This document shows positions 1-12,357 of a stretch of DNA of 64,000 bases, piece by piece. This DNA comes from Deltaproteobacteria bacterium (GTDB lineage: Bacteria; Myxococcota_A; Polyangia; Haliangiales; JADYYK01), in NCBI GenBank assembly GCA_020853705.1, contig JADYYK010000158.1:28810-92809 (forward strand), in the 5' to 3' direction. Both the position numbers and the translations under genes were made by a program. The notes under the pieces were generated by a model, which did not search any database, had not been told where the DNA came from, and saw only the letters and a program-made list of their open reading frames with translations. Every line of letters starts with the position of its first letter. Position 1 is the first letter of the stretch.

Positions 1-1939
1 TGGCCCGGCCGCCCTCCAGCACGATGGGCCCGCGATCGAAGCCCATCCACCTGGGCAGCTTGCCGCCCAGCAGCATGTGCGACAGCACCAGGCGGCGCGA
101 CTCGCCCCAGGTGCGCGGCTCGACCGCCAGCGCACGCTCGGCCACGCGCCGCCACACGGTGTCGCGGCTGTCACCGCCCAGCCAGCCTCCGGCGTCGGTC
201 TCGGCCAGCAGCACGCGATCGAAGCAGTCGTAGAAGTCGATGAAGACGCCGGTCTCGCCGGCGAGGTGGCGCGCGACCTCGACCCCGAACGCCGCCCCGA
301 AGACCTCCTGCACGAGCTCGCCGTACCAGCGTTCGAACAGCCAGGCCCCACGCGACGCCGCGTCATAGCCGAGGTCCCAGTCCGCCAGCAGCTTGCCCTG
401 CGCGGTCGCGGGCAGCAGCGGGCGCAGCACCGCCATGAAGCGCCGTGCATGCAGCGACGTGTTGTCGAGCTGGATGGCCTGCATGTCGGCCACGGTGACG
501 CCGGTCTTCTCGGCCAGCCGCTCGGCGATCCGCGCCGCCCGGTAGGGCCCCATCGAGACGCTGATCGCGTGCGCGCTGCCCCAGCGCCCGAGGTCGTCGT
601 TCGCGGTCACGAAGAAGCCAGCCTCGGGATCGACCACCCGGGGCAGCGCCTCCGCCGGTTGATAGCCACGCCAGTCGTTGTCCGGGTCCCAGCCCGGCAG
701 CGGCGCCATGCCGTGCACACCGTCGCGGCGCACCGGCACCAGGCCCGACATCTGATAGCCGATCCGCCCCGCAGCGTCGGCCAGCACCCAGTTGAAGGCG
801 ACCTCGACCGCGCCCAGGTGGCGCATGCCGGCCTCGACGTCGCGCGCCCCCCACAGCGCCAGGAAGCCCTCGATCGAGCGCGCGCCCAGGCCGGCGCCGC
901 TCCAGCGTGTGGTCAGGTACAGCCCGGGCAGCGCCGGGTCGCCGTCGAGGACGCCATGATCATTCTCGTGGAACACCACCTCGGCGGGGGCGCCCTTCTT
1001 GCGCGCGATGGTCTCGCGACGCTGGCGAAACGCCACCCAGTCGTCGCCGCGCCGGTACTTGCCGTCCTTGCAGTCCTCGATCCACGAGTCGACGGTGTCC
1101 GCGAAGGTGTACGTCGCCCCCCAGGCCAGGTCGGGCGTGCGCCCCAGCACCAGCGCGGGCAGCCCGGGCACCGTCGCGCCGAGGCCCCAGCGCTCGCCGA
1201 TGGCCAGCGCGATCTCGTACCAGACGTTGGGCAGCCGGTTGACCTCGAGGTGCGGATCATTGGCCAGGATGGCGCGCCCCGACGCCGTGCGCGAGCCCGC
1301 CACGACCCAGTTGTTCGACGCCATCATGCGCGCGCCCGCGGCCCACTTCAGCTCGGCCGGCACCAGGCGCTGGCCCAGCTTCCCGCGCCGCACCCGCTCC
1401 TCGTCGAGGCCGCCGAGCACACCCGGGAACAGCTCGTCGAGGCGCGCGCGCGACACCCCGGCCTGCACCAGCTCGCACAGCAGATGCTCGAGCTCGCCCT
1501 GCGACTGCGCCAGGGTCAGGTAGCCGATCATCTTGCCCATCAGGAAGCAGTCCTCGAGCAGCCACGGCGTGTGCTTGTAGCCCGCCATGCCGAGCTCCCA
1601 GGGCCGCTTGCGCTCGAGGCGCAGGTTGACCCCGTCGCAGTAGGCCTGGCACGCCGCGCGCGCCGCCGGCGACAGCCGCGCGACCTCGGCCGAGACACCC
1701 TCGCCCCAGTTCATGCGCCTGAAGAAGGTGTCGATGTCGAGCCCGGTCTGGCTGCCGTCGAGCAGCGACAGCTGCCCGCGCCCGAGCACGCGCATCAGGA
1801 GGAGCTGCAGCCCGCGGTCGAGCGCATGGCAGTAGCCCATGCCGCGATACAGCCGCGCCTCGTCGCTCGCGCGCACATGCGGGACCCCATGGCCGTCGCG
1901 CGTGATCGACAGCCCCTCCTCCTCGAGCAGCCGCGTCAC
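1..1939 (-). CDS. Penicillin acylase family protein (3' end outside window)
   Basis: An N-terminal-nucleophile amidase of the penicillin/acyl-homoserine-lactone acylase family, which cleaves amide bonds of acylated substrates after self-processing of a precursor. Reading the minus strand from a GTG at 1939 gives a typical opening (RDGHGVPHVRA, then GYCHALDRGLQ) and the processing site SNNWVVAGSRTASG, whose Ser at about residue 208 would become the beta-chain nucleophile. The frame is open to the window edge, so about 640 residues are visible and the C-terminus is missing. An in-frame GTG at 1954 is an alternative start. No signal peptide is evident from either start, unusual for a family that is often periplasmic. 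The upstream lipoprotein gene ends 28 nt away, so co-transcription is possible. The natural substrate cannot be told from sequence. Confidence 0.9.
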   Translation of the reverse strand, partial: MTRLLEEEGLSITRDGHGVPHVRASDEARLYRGMGYCHALDRGLQLLLMRVLGRGQLSLLDGSQTGLDIDTFFRRMNWGEGVSAEVARLSPAARAACQAYCDGVNLRLERKRPWELGMAGYKHTPWLLEDCFLMGKMIGYLTLAQSQGELEHLLCELVQAGVSRARLDELFPGVLGGLDEERVRRGKLGQRLVPAELKWAAGARMMASNNWVVAGSRTASGRAILANDPHLEVNRLPNVWYEIALAIGERWGLGATVPGLPALVLGRTPDLAWGATYTFADTVDSWIEDCKDGKYRRGDDWVAFRQRRETIARKKGAPAEVVFHENDHGVLDGDPALPGLYLTTRWSGAGLGARSIEGFLALWGARDVEAGMRHLGAVEVAFNWVLADAAGRIGYQMSGLVPVRRDGVHGMAPLPGWDPDNDWRGYQPAEALPRVVDPEAGFFVTANDDLGRWGSAHAISVSMGPYRAARIAERLAEKTGVTVADMQAIQLDNTSLHARRFMAVLRPLLPATAQGKLLADWDLGYDAASRGAWLFERWYGELVQEVFGAAFGVEVARHLAGETGVFIDFYDCFDRVLLAETDAGGWLGGDSRDTVWRRVAERALAVEPRTWGESRRLVLSHMLLGGKLPRWMGFDRGPIVLEGGRA

Positions 1940-1967
1940 TGGCCGAGGATACACCAGCGCTGCTTGG

Positions 1968-2993
1968 TCAGTTGCGCTTGAACTCGATGGTGGCGCCTTC
2001 GCTCAGCACGCCCATGCCGGTCAGTGTGAACTTGCCGCTGGCGACGTCGATGCGGCCCTGCGACAGCTTGCCGCCCCAGAAGCGCCACTGCACGTTGAGC
2101 CCCACGCCGTCCGACGACCAGGTGCCGGCGTTGCCGAACTGGCCGCTGCTGGAGTTCCAGGTCCGGAAGCGCTCCCAGTTCTGGTTGACCGCGGTGCGCG
2201 AGGCGCCGCCCTCGGCCTTGGCCCAGCCCACCGAGCCGTCGGGGTACAGGGTGACGTACTGCGTGTAGCTCATGTAGTTCGACGGATCGAGCGACGACTC
2301 GTAGCCCTCGTAGACACCCGCGATCTGCGCCATCAGCCCGCGCTGCGTGCCGGCCCGGCCCAGCGTCACCGGCGCCGGCAGGTCGCCGCCCGACATGGTC
2401 AGGCTGTCCCCGGCGAGCTTGTAGTCATAGCTGCCGCTGACGCCGTTGGGCGCGGTGACGGTGATCTTGTCGGCGGTCTTCTTGTAGGTCAGGCCGACGT
2501 TGTTGAAGGTCATGGTGCCGTCGCTGTTGAAGACGACGGTGTAGCGCGCCTTGTTGTCGGCATACAGCCAGGTGTCCTCGAGGCCGGTCTTGCCGCTGGC
2601 GACGGGCCCGCTGGTCGCGCCTCCGAGGTTGGGATCGCCGCCGCTGGCCGCGGTGGGCCCCGGTCCGACCATGCCACCTTGCTGGGCCTGGCCCTCGACG
2701 ACGGACAGCGCGGTCGGGCAGTCCAGCGCGCTGTACTGTGCCAGCACCTGCGGATCGCTGGCCATGCCCAGGCACTGCTGCACGCAGCCCTGGTACAGGT
2801 TGGCGTCAGCGCTGCCCTTGCACTGCACATAGTGGCCACAGGCCTGCTCGCAGCTGCCGCCCGTGCCGCCACCCTGGGCGCCCGCGCCCGCGGGTCCGCC
2901 GCCGCCGTAGTAGACCGGCTCCTGCGACCTCGGCGCGCACCCGACCAGCCCCAGCACCAGGATCGCCTGCCACACCTTCACGTTTTGCCCCAT
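1968..2993 (-). CDS. Lipoprotein of unknown function with Cys-rich segment
   Basis: The start at 2993 gives a short charged N-terminus, a hydrophobic stretch and the lipobox LVGC, so this should be an exported lipoprotein; a GTG at 3002 would add three residues. A Gly/Pro-rich linker (about 20-45) is followed by a Cys-containing segment (CEQACGHYVQCKG, then CVQQC and C at DCPTA), a pattern common in myxobacterial lipoproteins. The C-terminal two thirds are rich in Gly, Ser, Thr and aromatic residues in alternating beta-like patterns (NSDGTMTFNNVGLTYKK; LYPDGSVGWAKAEGG), suggesting a lipocalin-like or META-like beta fold, which is inference. I do not recognise a named family. The upstream gene is glutamate dehydrogenase, 173 nt away and unlikely to be functionally linked. 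Confidence 0.8.
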   Translation of the reverse strand: MGQNVKVWQAILVLGLVGCAPRSQEPVYYGGGGPAGAGAQGGGTGGSCEQACGHYVQCKGSADANLYQGCVQQCLGMASDPQVLAQYSALDCPTALSVVEGQAQQGGMVGPGPTAASGGDPNLGGATSGPVASGKTGLEDTWLYADNKARYTVVFNSDGTMTFNNVGLTYKKTADKITVTAPNGVSGSYDYKLAGDSLTMSGGDLPAPVTLGRAGTQRGLMAQIAGVYEGYESSLDPSNYMSYTQYVTLYPDGSVGWAKAEGGASRTAVNQNWERFRTWNSSSGQFGNAGTWSSDGVGLNVQWRFWGGKLSQGRIDVASGKFTLTGMGVLSEGATIEFKRN

Positions 2994-3114
2994 CGCGCTC
3001 ACTCACCTGGCGGACCTCGCCGCACTCACCACGGACATCGGTTAGCACGCGCGGTTGTGTCCGCGCAGCTGGCCGACGGCCATCACAACAACTTCACAAC
3101 ACGGCGGGGGGGTC

Positions 3115-3144
3115 TTGATCGCGATCAACGGGCGGGCGGGCGGG
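3115..3144. promoter_or_regulatory. 14-bp palindrome followed by a G-quadruplex motif
   Basis: Between the dehydrogenase stop and the lipoprotein start lies the perfect palindrome TTGATCGCGATCAA (3115-3128), then four GGG tracts separated by single C residues (3130-3144). It lies upstream of the minus-strand lipoprotein gene, so it could be an operator, or part of the 3' region of the dehydrogenase transcript. Function is unproven. Confidence 0.35.
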
Positions 3145-3175
3145 CGGTGCGGGACGGCGACGGCTCCGGCGACGG

Positions 3176-4513
<1,338 letters not shown>

Positions 4514-4556
4514 CTGGGGCCTCGGGGTTCGAAATCGGGGGGACTATTGCACGAAT

Positions 4557-5921
4557 ATGGTTCAGTCGGAAGCTCATGGCGCGGCACCGAGCTGGTGCTC
4601 GTTGGCTGACGCGGCGCGTGAGATCGCGCTCGGGATCCTTGCCCGCGCCCGCACCGAGCGGACGCACGCCAGCGATCTGATGCAGCAGGCCTTCCGGGCG
4701 ACGCGCCTCGGGCCCAGGCAGCGCCGCGACGTCGCCGAGGGCGTGTATGCGGTGCTGCGCGCCCAGCGGCTGCTCGACTGGGCGCTGATGCGCGTGGCCG
4801 GCCCGGGCGCCAGGGCGCTGGACGGCACCCGGCGGGATCTGGGGCGCTGGCTGGCCTCGGGGGTGCTGGCCGGCACCGTGACGCCGGCGGCGGCGCGCGC
4901 CGAGCTGGCGGGATATGACTGGGCAGGCCTCCCGGCGGCAGCCGCGGCGGCGGGCGAGATCGCCGACGTGCGCGAGCGCCTGGCGGTGACCGAGTCGCTG
5001 CCCGACTGGCTGGCGGCGCGCCTGCTGGCGGAGTTCGCCGGCGACCCCGGCGCGGCGGCGCGCCTCGCGCACGCGCTCAACCAGCGCGCGCCGATGATCG
5101 TGCGCGCAAACCGCGTCAAGACCACACGTGAGGCGCTGCTGACCCGCCTGGCTGCTGAAGGTGTCGAGGCACGTGCGACCAGCCTGGCACCAGATGGCAT
5201 CGAGCTCATGACGCGCGTCAATGCGTTCGGCCTGGCCTCGTTCACCGCGGGTGATTTCGAGGTTCAGGACGAGGGCAGCCAGCTGGTCGCCGAGCTGGTG
5301 GCGCCGCCGCCGCGCGGGGTCGTGGTCGACGCCTGCGCCGGGGCCGGCGGCAAGACGCTGCACCTCGGGGCGCTGCTGGGCAACAAGGGCCGCGTGGTGG
5401 CGTTCGACGTGCCACCGCAGGCCGAGCGCAAGCTGGAGGAGCTGCGCCGTCGCGCCCGCCGCGCCGGGCTGTCCAACGTGGAGGCGCTGGAGGTCCCGGT
5501 CAATGGTGCCCTGCCGCCGGCCGCGGCGCGCCTCCTCGGGAAGGCCGATCGCGTGCTGTGTGACGCCCCGTGCAGCGGCCTCGGCGTGCTGCGCCGCAAC
5601 CCCGAGGCGCGCTGGCGCCTGACCGAGGCCGACCTCGAGCGCCTGCCCGGGCTGCAAGGCAGTATCCTCGACCGCTTCGCCCCGCTGGTCGCGGTCGGCG
5701 GCCGGCTGATCTACGCGACGTGTACCATCACGCGCAGCGAGAACGACGACGTGGTGGCCGCCTTCCTGGCGCGCACACCAGGCTTCGTGCCGATGGCCGC
5801 CAAGGAGATCCTGGGCACCCCGCGCGCGCTGGCCATCGGCGACGGGCAGTCGCTGCGGGTGGCCCCGCACACGCACGGCACCGACGGCTTCTTCGCCACC
5901 GTGCTGCGCCGCACCAGCTGA
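4557..5921 (+). CDS. rsmB: RsmB-family 16S rRNA m5C methyltransferase
   Basis: An S-adenosylmethionine-dependent cytosine-C5 RNA methyltransferase; RsmB modifies C967 of 16S rRNA. The N-terminal ~150 residues resemble the NusB-like RNA-binding domain (REIALGILARARTERTHASDLM). The catalytic half carries the SAM motif VVDACAGAGGKTLHLG, motif IV DAPCSGLGVLRRNPE (Cys about 339) and motif VI ATCTITRSEN (catalytic Cys about 389), so both required cysteines are present. An upstream in-frame start at 4422 would run inside the divergent dehydrogenase gene, so the ATG at 4557 is preferred. The TGA at 5919-5921 directly abuts the stop codon of the convergent next gene with no spacer. Confidence 0.92.
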   Translation: MVQSEAHGAAPSWCSLADAAREIALGILARARTERTHASDLMQQAFRATRLGPRQRRDVAEGVYAVLRAQRLLDWALMRVAGPGARALDGTRRDLGRWLASGVLAGTVTPAAARAELAGYDWAGLPAAAAAAGEIADVRERLAVTESLPDWLAARLLAEFAGDPGAAARLAHALNQRAPMIVRANRVKTTREALLTRLAAEGVEARATSLAPDGIELMTRVNAFGLASFTAGDFEVQDEGSQLVAELVAPPPRGVVVDACAGAGGKTLHLGALLGNKGRVVAFDVPPQAERKLEELRRRARRAGLSNVEALEVPVNGALPPAAARLLGKADRVLCDAPCSGLGVLRRNPEARWRLTEADLERLPGLQGSILDRFAPLVAVGGRLIYATCTITRSENDDVVAAFLARTPGFVPMAAKEILGTPRALAIGDGQSLRVAPHTHGTDGFFATVLRRTS

Positions 5922-6755
5922 TCAGCCGTCGCGGGCCTGGTCGGGGAAGATCAGCAGGCGCTCCGCGGGCGCGCCGCGCACCACGGTGCGCAGCGGGGTC
6001 TCGCGCTCCAGCCGCTCCGTGATCGATGGATCGACGAAGGCGCTCTTCCAGCCGTACACGGTGACCCGATCGCCGTCGCGCAGCCGGGTGTGGCCGGCGG
6101 CGCTCTTGCGCAGCGCCAGGGTGCGCAGGTGCTCGAGCGCCTCGGGCGGGCCGTCGAGGCGGCGCAGCCGCTCCAGCGGCGCCCAGGCGTGGTCGTCGCG
6201 CTTCGCGGGGGCGGCCACCAGCGCGGCGCGCGCGACCTCGACGCGCAGCACATCGCCGCGCTCGTCGGCCAGATCGAAGTCGCAGGCGGCCTCGTAGATG
6301 AGGTGATCGTACTTGCGCACCGCGAGCACCGGGGCGCCGGGCGCCTGGCCCAGCTCGAGGTCGAGGTCGACCCGGTGGTGCACGGTGCCCGGGCCGTGCA
6401 GGTCGGCCGCAAGCAGGCCGCGTGCGCGCACGGTGCCGCGCACCGCGATGGGCTGGCCCTCGGGGATCCGCGCGGTGTCGCGCACCAGCAGCAGCGCGGG
6501 CGAGCGCTGCTCGGCCCGCTTGCGCGCGCTGCGCTGCAGCAGGGCGCGGCGCAGCGGCCCCAGCTTGCCGCCGCTGCGCGGTCCACCGAAGCGCGAGCCC
6601 AGCCACCAGTACATCGACAGGCTGAGGTACAGGCCGGTGCGCCCGGCGCGATACAGCTTGTCGAGCACGGCCAGCCCGGGCGCGCGCCCGAACCAGTGTG
6701 GATCGGCCGCGAAGCGCAGCGTCTCCAGATCGGGCTCCTGGGTCGCTGTGGCCAT
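5922..6755 (-). CDS. Uncharacterised protein, GIDE/MULAN-like middle region
   Basis: A 277-residue protein I do not recognise with confidence. The N-terminal ~70 residues include a weakly hydrophobic segment (TGLYLSLSMYWWLGSRFGG) that may associate with membrane. From about residue 105 there is a beta-rich region (IAVRGTVRARG, then HHRVDLDLELGQAPGAP, VLAVRKYDHLIYEAACDF, LRVEVARAALV) whose order resembles the GIDE domain found in bacterial relatives of the mitochondrial E3 ligase MULAN. The end has a second beta block (DGDRVTVYGWKSAFVD) typical of such proteins, where a parameter-of-treatment loop would lie. No RING finger is present. It sits alone between convergent rsmB and the peptidase operon, 80 nt downstream of the latter. 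Confidence 0.7.
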   Translation of the reverse strand: MATATQEPDLETLRFAADPHWFGRAPGLAVLDKLYRAGRTGLYLSLSMYWWLGSRFGGPRSGGKLGPLRRALLQRSARKRAEQRSPALLLVRDTARIPEGQPIAVRGTVRARGLLAADLHGPGTVHHRVDLDLELGQAPGAPVLAVRKYDHLIYEAACDFDLADERGDVLRVEVARAALVAAPAKRDDHAWAPLERLRRLDGPPEALEHLRTLALRKSAAGHTRLRDGDRVTVYGWKSAFVDPSITERLERETPLRTVVRGAPAERLLIFPDQARDG

Positions 6756-6835
6756 GGCGCCATCTTCGCACGCGCCGCGGGTGATAGCATCGCGACGCGA
6801 CTGGCGGTCTTGTTCCCGCCCAAGCGGCGCGCGCG

Positions 6836-7558
6836 TCAGGCGCCGAGGTAGCGCGTCGGCAGCGCGGTCTCGACCACGGCGCCGGCCTCGAGTCGGACCT
6901 CATAGGCGCGCGCGGCCGGGCGTGACGACACCGCGCCGACCAGGCGGTCGCCGCTGAAGTGCAGCGCGGCGCCGTCGTCGGCGGCGTGGCCTCCGGGCAG
7001 GCCGGCGGCGATGGCGCGCTGGTAGGCCGGCCGGCGCAGCGGCTCGCCGTCATAGTGTGGGCAGGCGCTGCCGGGCAAAAGGCCGAGGCCGTCGCGGATG
7101 GCGTCGACGCCACCGAAGGAGTCGGTCATGCCCCCGCTGAACCAGCACAGCATGCCGGCGCTGACGCCGCTCAGCACCGCGCCGCCCTCCCAGGCGCGGC
7201 GCAGCAGCTGGTCGAGGCCGTGGGCACGCCACAGCGCCAGGAGGTGCACGGTGTTGCCGCCGCCGACATAGAAGACGTCCTGCGCCGCCACGAAGTCGGC
7301 CAGCTCGGCGGTGGTCGCCGGCCGGCGCGGCAGCGCCGCGGTGGAGAACAGGGTCAGGTCGGTCGGCGTGCAGCGGCCGCTGAAGGCCCGGTAGAAGCGC
7401 GTGATGTGGGTCGCCGAGTCGCCCATCGCGGTGGGCAGGTAGCAGACCCGGGCCGGCTGCCGGGGCGCCAGCGACAGGACGTAGTCGTCGAGCAGCGGGT
7501 TGTCTGGCTCCATCAGGAAGCCGCCGCCGCCCATGGCGACGATGTGCCCAGCCGCCAT
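6836..7558 (-). CDS. Peptidase E-like serine peptidase (family S51)
   Basis: A 240-residue class-I-glutamine-amidotransferase-fold peptidase of family S51, whose members cleave Asp-X dipeptides or related small peptides (cyanophycinase is a relative). Visible features are the N-terminal MGGGGFLMEPDNPLLDDY, the YVGGGNTVHLLALW strand-turn and the nucleophile elbow SGVSAGMLCWF. A GGAGGT ribosome site overlaps the stop codon of the upstream fusion gene, and only 6 nt separate the two, implying translational coupling. Its pairing with a glycosyltransferase-deacetylase is not one I can explain biochemically. No signal peptide is seen, so it should act in the cytoplasm. Confidence 0.88.
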   Translation of the reverse strand: MAAGHIVAMGGGGFLMEPDNPLLDDYVLSLAPRQPARVCYLPTAMGDSATHITRFYRAFSGRCTPTDLTLFSTAALPRRPATTAELADFVAAQDVFYVGGGNTVHLLALWRAHGLDQLLRRAWEGGAVLSGVSAGMLCWFSGGMTDSFGGVDAIRDGLGLLPGSACPHYDGEPLRRPAYQRAIAAGLPGGHAADDGAALHFSGDRLVGAVSSRPAARAYEVRLEAGAVVETALPTRYLGA

Positions 7559-7564
7559 CAGCGC

Positions 7565-9805
7565 CTACCTCCGGACCGCGGCGCCGCGCAGCGGGTCGAG
7601 GGCGCCCTCGACGTCGGCCAGGAACAGCGCGGCCGAGAAGGGGCCGGCGTAGGCGCGGGACTGCTGCTCGCTGACGCAGCGGCGGCCGATGGCGTAGCGG
7701 TCGCCGTGCCAGGGCGCGGCGTCGAGGGTGACGGCGTACTCGTGGCCGGCGCGCTCGACCAGGTGGCGCACGCGCTGGTCGTGATCCCCGTTGGGGTAGG
7801 CGAAGCCACGCGCGACCACCCCCAGCCGATCACGGATGAGGTTGCGCGCATCGTCGAGCTCGCGCGCGATGGCGTCGTCGCCGGTGCGCGGCAGGATGGG
7901 GTGGGTCACGGTGTGCGAGCCCAGCGCGATCCCGGCGTCGCGCAGCCGCGCGGCCTCGTCCCAGGTCAGGTAGCGCGGCAGCCCCTCACGGCTGGCGCCC
8001 AGGGCGCGCTCCAGGGTGGCCACTGCGCGCACGCGGACCTCGTCGGGGACCACCTTGAGGGCCTCGACCACGGCGCGACCGAGCGCCAGCGGGGCGGCCT
8101 CCTCGCGCGCCGAGTTGAGCAGCGCGGCGCTGTGCTGGGCGGGCAGGGCGCCCTCGAACAGCGCCGCCAGCAGGTCGCCCAGCGCGCCCGAGCCGCTGGC
8201 GCGCGCGCCGCGGGCCACCACCTCGACCACGCGCTCGGGCCACAGCGGATCGCCGGTCTCCATCACCCCCGCGGTCAGGTACACCGTGGCGGGGGCGCCG
8301 ACCGCGCGCAGCACGGGCAGGGCGCGCGTCAGGTTGTCCTGGTAGCCGTCGTCGAAGGTGACCGCGCAGCTCGGGCGTTTCGGCCCGCCCCGCTGCAGCG
8401 CGGCGGCCAGGTCGTCCATGGGCACGAACGCATAGGCGCGGCCGACCGCCTCCAGCTGGCGCTGCAGCGTGCTGGCGGTGACCACCATGGCGGGATCCGG
8501 CCCCACGATGTCGTCGACCACGCGGTGGTAGCACAGCACCAGGGCGCGGGTGCCAGCGCCGGCCAGCAGCGGCCGGGCGCGCTGCACCGCGGGGCGCAGC
8601 GCGGCCCAGGCGCCCGCGACGGCCTGCTTGGCCAGGCGGCGTGACTGCCGGGCCCCGGCGCCGCCGGCCTCGTCGATGAAGGCGTCGAAGCTGTCCTCGT
8701 AGTTCTTCACCATGGCGGCGAAGGTGAAGTCGGTCGACGCCAGCGCCCGCGCGCGGGCGCCCATGCGGGCGCGGCGGGCGGCGGCCTCGGGGCTGGGCCC
8801 GGCGAGCTCGATGAGGCCGCGCTCGACCGCGGCGCTGTCGCCGGGGGCGACCAGCACGCCGACCTCGCGCTCGCTGCCGGTCAGCTCGGGCTGGATCAGG
8901 GCGCGGTTGCCGCCCACGTCGGTGGCCAGCACCGGCAGCCCGGCGGCCATGCCCTCGAGCAGCGCGTTGGAGAAGCCCTCCGAGTGCGACGCCAGCACGA
9001 ACAGATCCAGCGCCTGCAGCACCGCGGGCACGTCACGGCGCGCGCCCGGCATCAGGATGCGCTGCGCCAGGCCGGCGCGCTCGATGCGCTGCACGCTGTC
9101 GGCGTGCAGCGGCCCGCGCCCGCACAGCAGGAAGCGCGCCCTGGGCAGCGCGCGGCACACCGCCTCGGCGGCCGGCAGCAGCACGTCATAGCCCTTGATG
9201 GGATCGAAGTTGGCCAGGGTGCCGATGACCACGTCGTCGTCCGCGAAGCCGAACTCGGCGCGCACGCGGGCGCGCGCGGCGGCGTCGCGGGCGTGGCGCG
9301 AGGCGTCGATGCCGTTGTGGATGACGTGCAGGCGCTCGGCGGGGAAGCCCTCGCTGGCCTCGACCGCGCCCTTGACCGCGGCCGACACCACCGTCATGCC
9401 GGCGACCAGCTTGTTGATCTGGCGCTGGGCGCGCACGTGGATCGGCTTCTTGGTGAAGCCCATGTCGCGGCGCGACGACAGCGCCACCGCGCCGACCAGG
9501 GCGGCGGCCACCGGCGCCAGCAGATCCGACGCGGTGTGGTACGAGACCACCAGGCGGCGACCGCGCAGCGCGCGGGCCAGCCGGGCCGTGCCGGTGACGC
9601 CCGAGGGGCCGAACACGCGCTCGATGGGCAGCCGGCGGACGCGCACACCGGCCTCCTCGAAGCGCGGCGCCTGGTCGTCGCGGCCGAGCACGATGACCTC
9701 GGGGTCGAAGCGCGGGTCGAGCGCGCGGGTCAGCTCGAACAGGTGCATCTCGGTGCCGCCCCAGGTCTCGAGCTCGTCGATCACGAACGCCGCCGGTGTC
9801 CTCAC
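7565..9805 (-). CDS. GT4 glycosyltransferase fused to polysaccharide deacetylase
   Basis: A 746-residue two-domain protein. Residues 1-~380 are a GT-B, GT4-type glycosyltransferase: N-terminal WGGTEMHLFELTRAL, the nucleotide-sugar region with HSEGFSNALLEGMAAG (E-x7-E type) and LATDVGGN. After an Ala/Arg-rich linker (~385-415), residues ~415-746 form a NodB-type carbohydrate esterase 4 domain: LVLCYHRVVDD, the metal/catalytic motif TFDDGYQDN, and SHTVTHPILP. One polypeptide could therefore add a sugar and remove an N- or O-acetyl group from the same glycan. Absence of a signal peptide implies cytoplasmic action, whereas most NodB enzymes are exported. It is the first gene of an operon with the peptidase E gene and is divergent from the DUF4091 gene. 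The ATG at 9805 is preceded by about 90 nt of intergenic DNA. Confidence 0.9.
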   Translation of the reverse strand: MRTPAAFVIDELETWGGTEMHLFELTRALDPRFDPEVIVLGRDDQAPRFEEAGVRVRRLPIERVFGPSGVTGTARLARALRGRRLVVSYHTASDLLAPVAAALVGAVALSSRRDMGFTKKPIHVRAQRQINKLVAGMTVVSAAVKGAVEASEGFPAERLHVIHNGIDASRHARDAAARARVRAEFGFADDDVVIGTLANFDPIKGYDVLLPAAEAVCRALPRARFLLCGRGPLHADSVQRIERAGLAQRILMPGARRDVPAVLQALDLFVLASHSEGFSNALLEGMAAGLPVLATDVGGNRALIQPELTGSEREVGVLVAPGDSAAVERGLIELAGPSPEAAARRARMGARARALASTDFTFAAMVKNYEDSFDAFIDEAGGAGARQSRRLAKQAVAGAWAALRPAVQRARPLLAGAGTRALVLCYHRVVDDIVGPDPAMVVTASTLQRQLEAVGRAYAFVPMDDLAAALQRGGPKRPSCAVTFDDGYQDNLTRALPVLRAVGAPATVYLTAGVMETGDPLWPERVVEVVARGARASGSGALGDLLAALFEGALPAQHSAALLNSAREEAAPLALGRAVVEALKVVPDEVRVRAVATLERALGASREGLPRYLTWDEAARLRDAGIALGSHTVTHPILPRTGDDAIARELDDARNLIRDRLGVVARGFAYPNGDHDQRVRHLVERAGHEYAVTLDAAPWHGDRYAIGRRCVSEQQSRAYAGPFSAALFLADVEGALDPLRGAAVRR

Positions 9806-9893
9806 GCGCGCAGTATACGCGGGCTGGCGCGGGCGGCGAGCCGTGGCGGGCGCTCGCGGTGAGCGGCGTTCTGTGCCACAAGAGGGGAGGCAC

Positions 9894-12305
<2,412 letters not shown>

Positions 12306-12316
12306 ACCACGGCACT

Positions 12317-12335
12317 AGAACATGTTCTGTTGACA
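12317..12335 (+). promoter_or_regulatory. Perfect 12-bp palindrome next to a TTGACA -35-like box
   Basis: The 52-nt gap before the hydrolase gene has AGAACATGTTCT (12317-12328), a perfect palindrome, followed at once by TTGACA (12330-12335). A -10 element would fall near 12352-12357 but only a weak match is visible. The arrangement suits a repressor operator abutting the -35 box. Confidence 0.45.
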
Positions 12336-12357
12336 CCCGCGCGTCGGATTTGCGACC

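Noticed and set aside
77..1981. Long plus-strand reading frame opposite the penicillin acylase
   Set aside because: Its composition is Arg/His/Ala/Gln-rich without motifs; the minus strand encodes a clear acylase. Such shadows are expected at this GC content.
4521..4545. Possible tRNA T-arm (GGTTCGAAATC)
   Set aside because: Flanking bases do not pair and no acceptor, D or anticodon arms are present.
9195..9893. Upstream extension of the DUF4091 reading frame
   Set aside because: It runs antisense through the glycosyltransferase domain of the fusion gene and lacks any domain; the GTG at 9894 has a ribosome site and leads straight into a signal-like segment.
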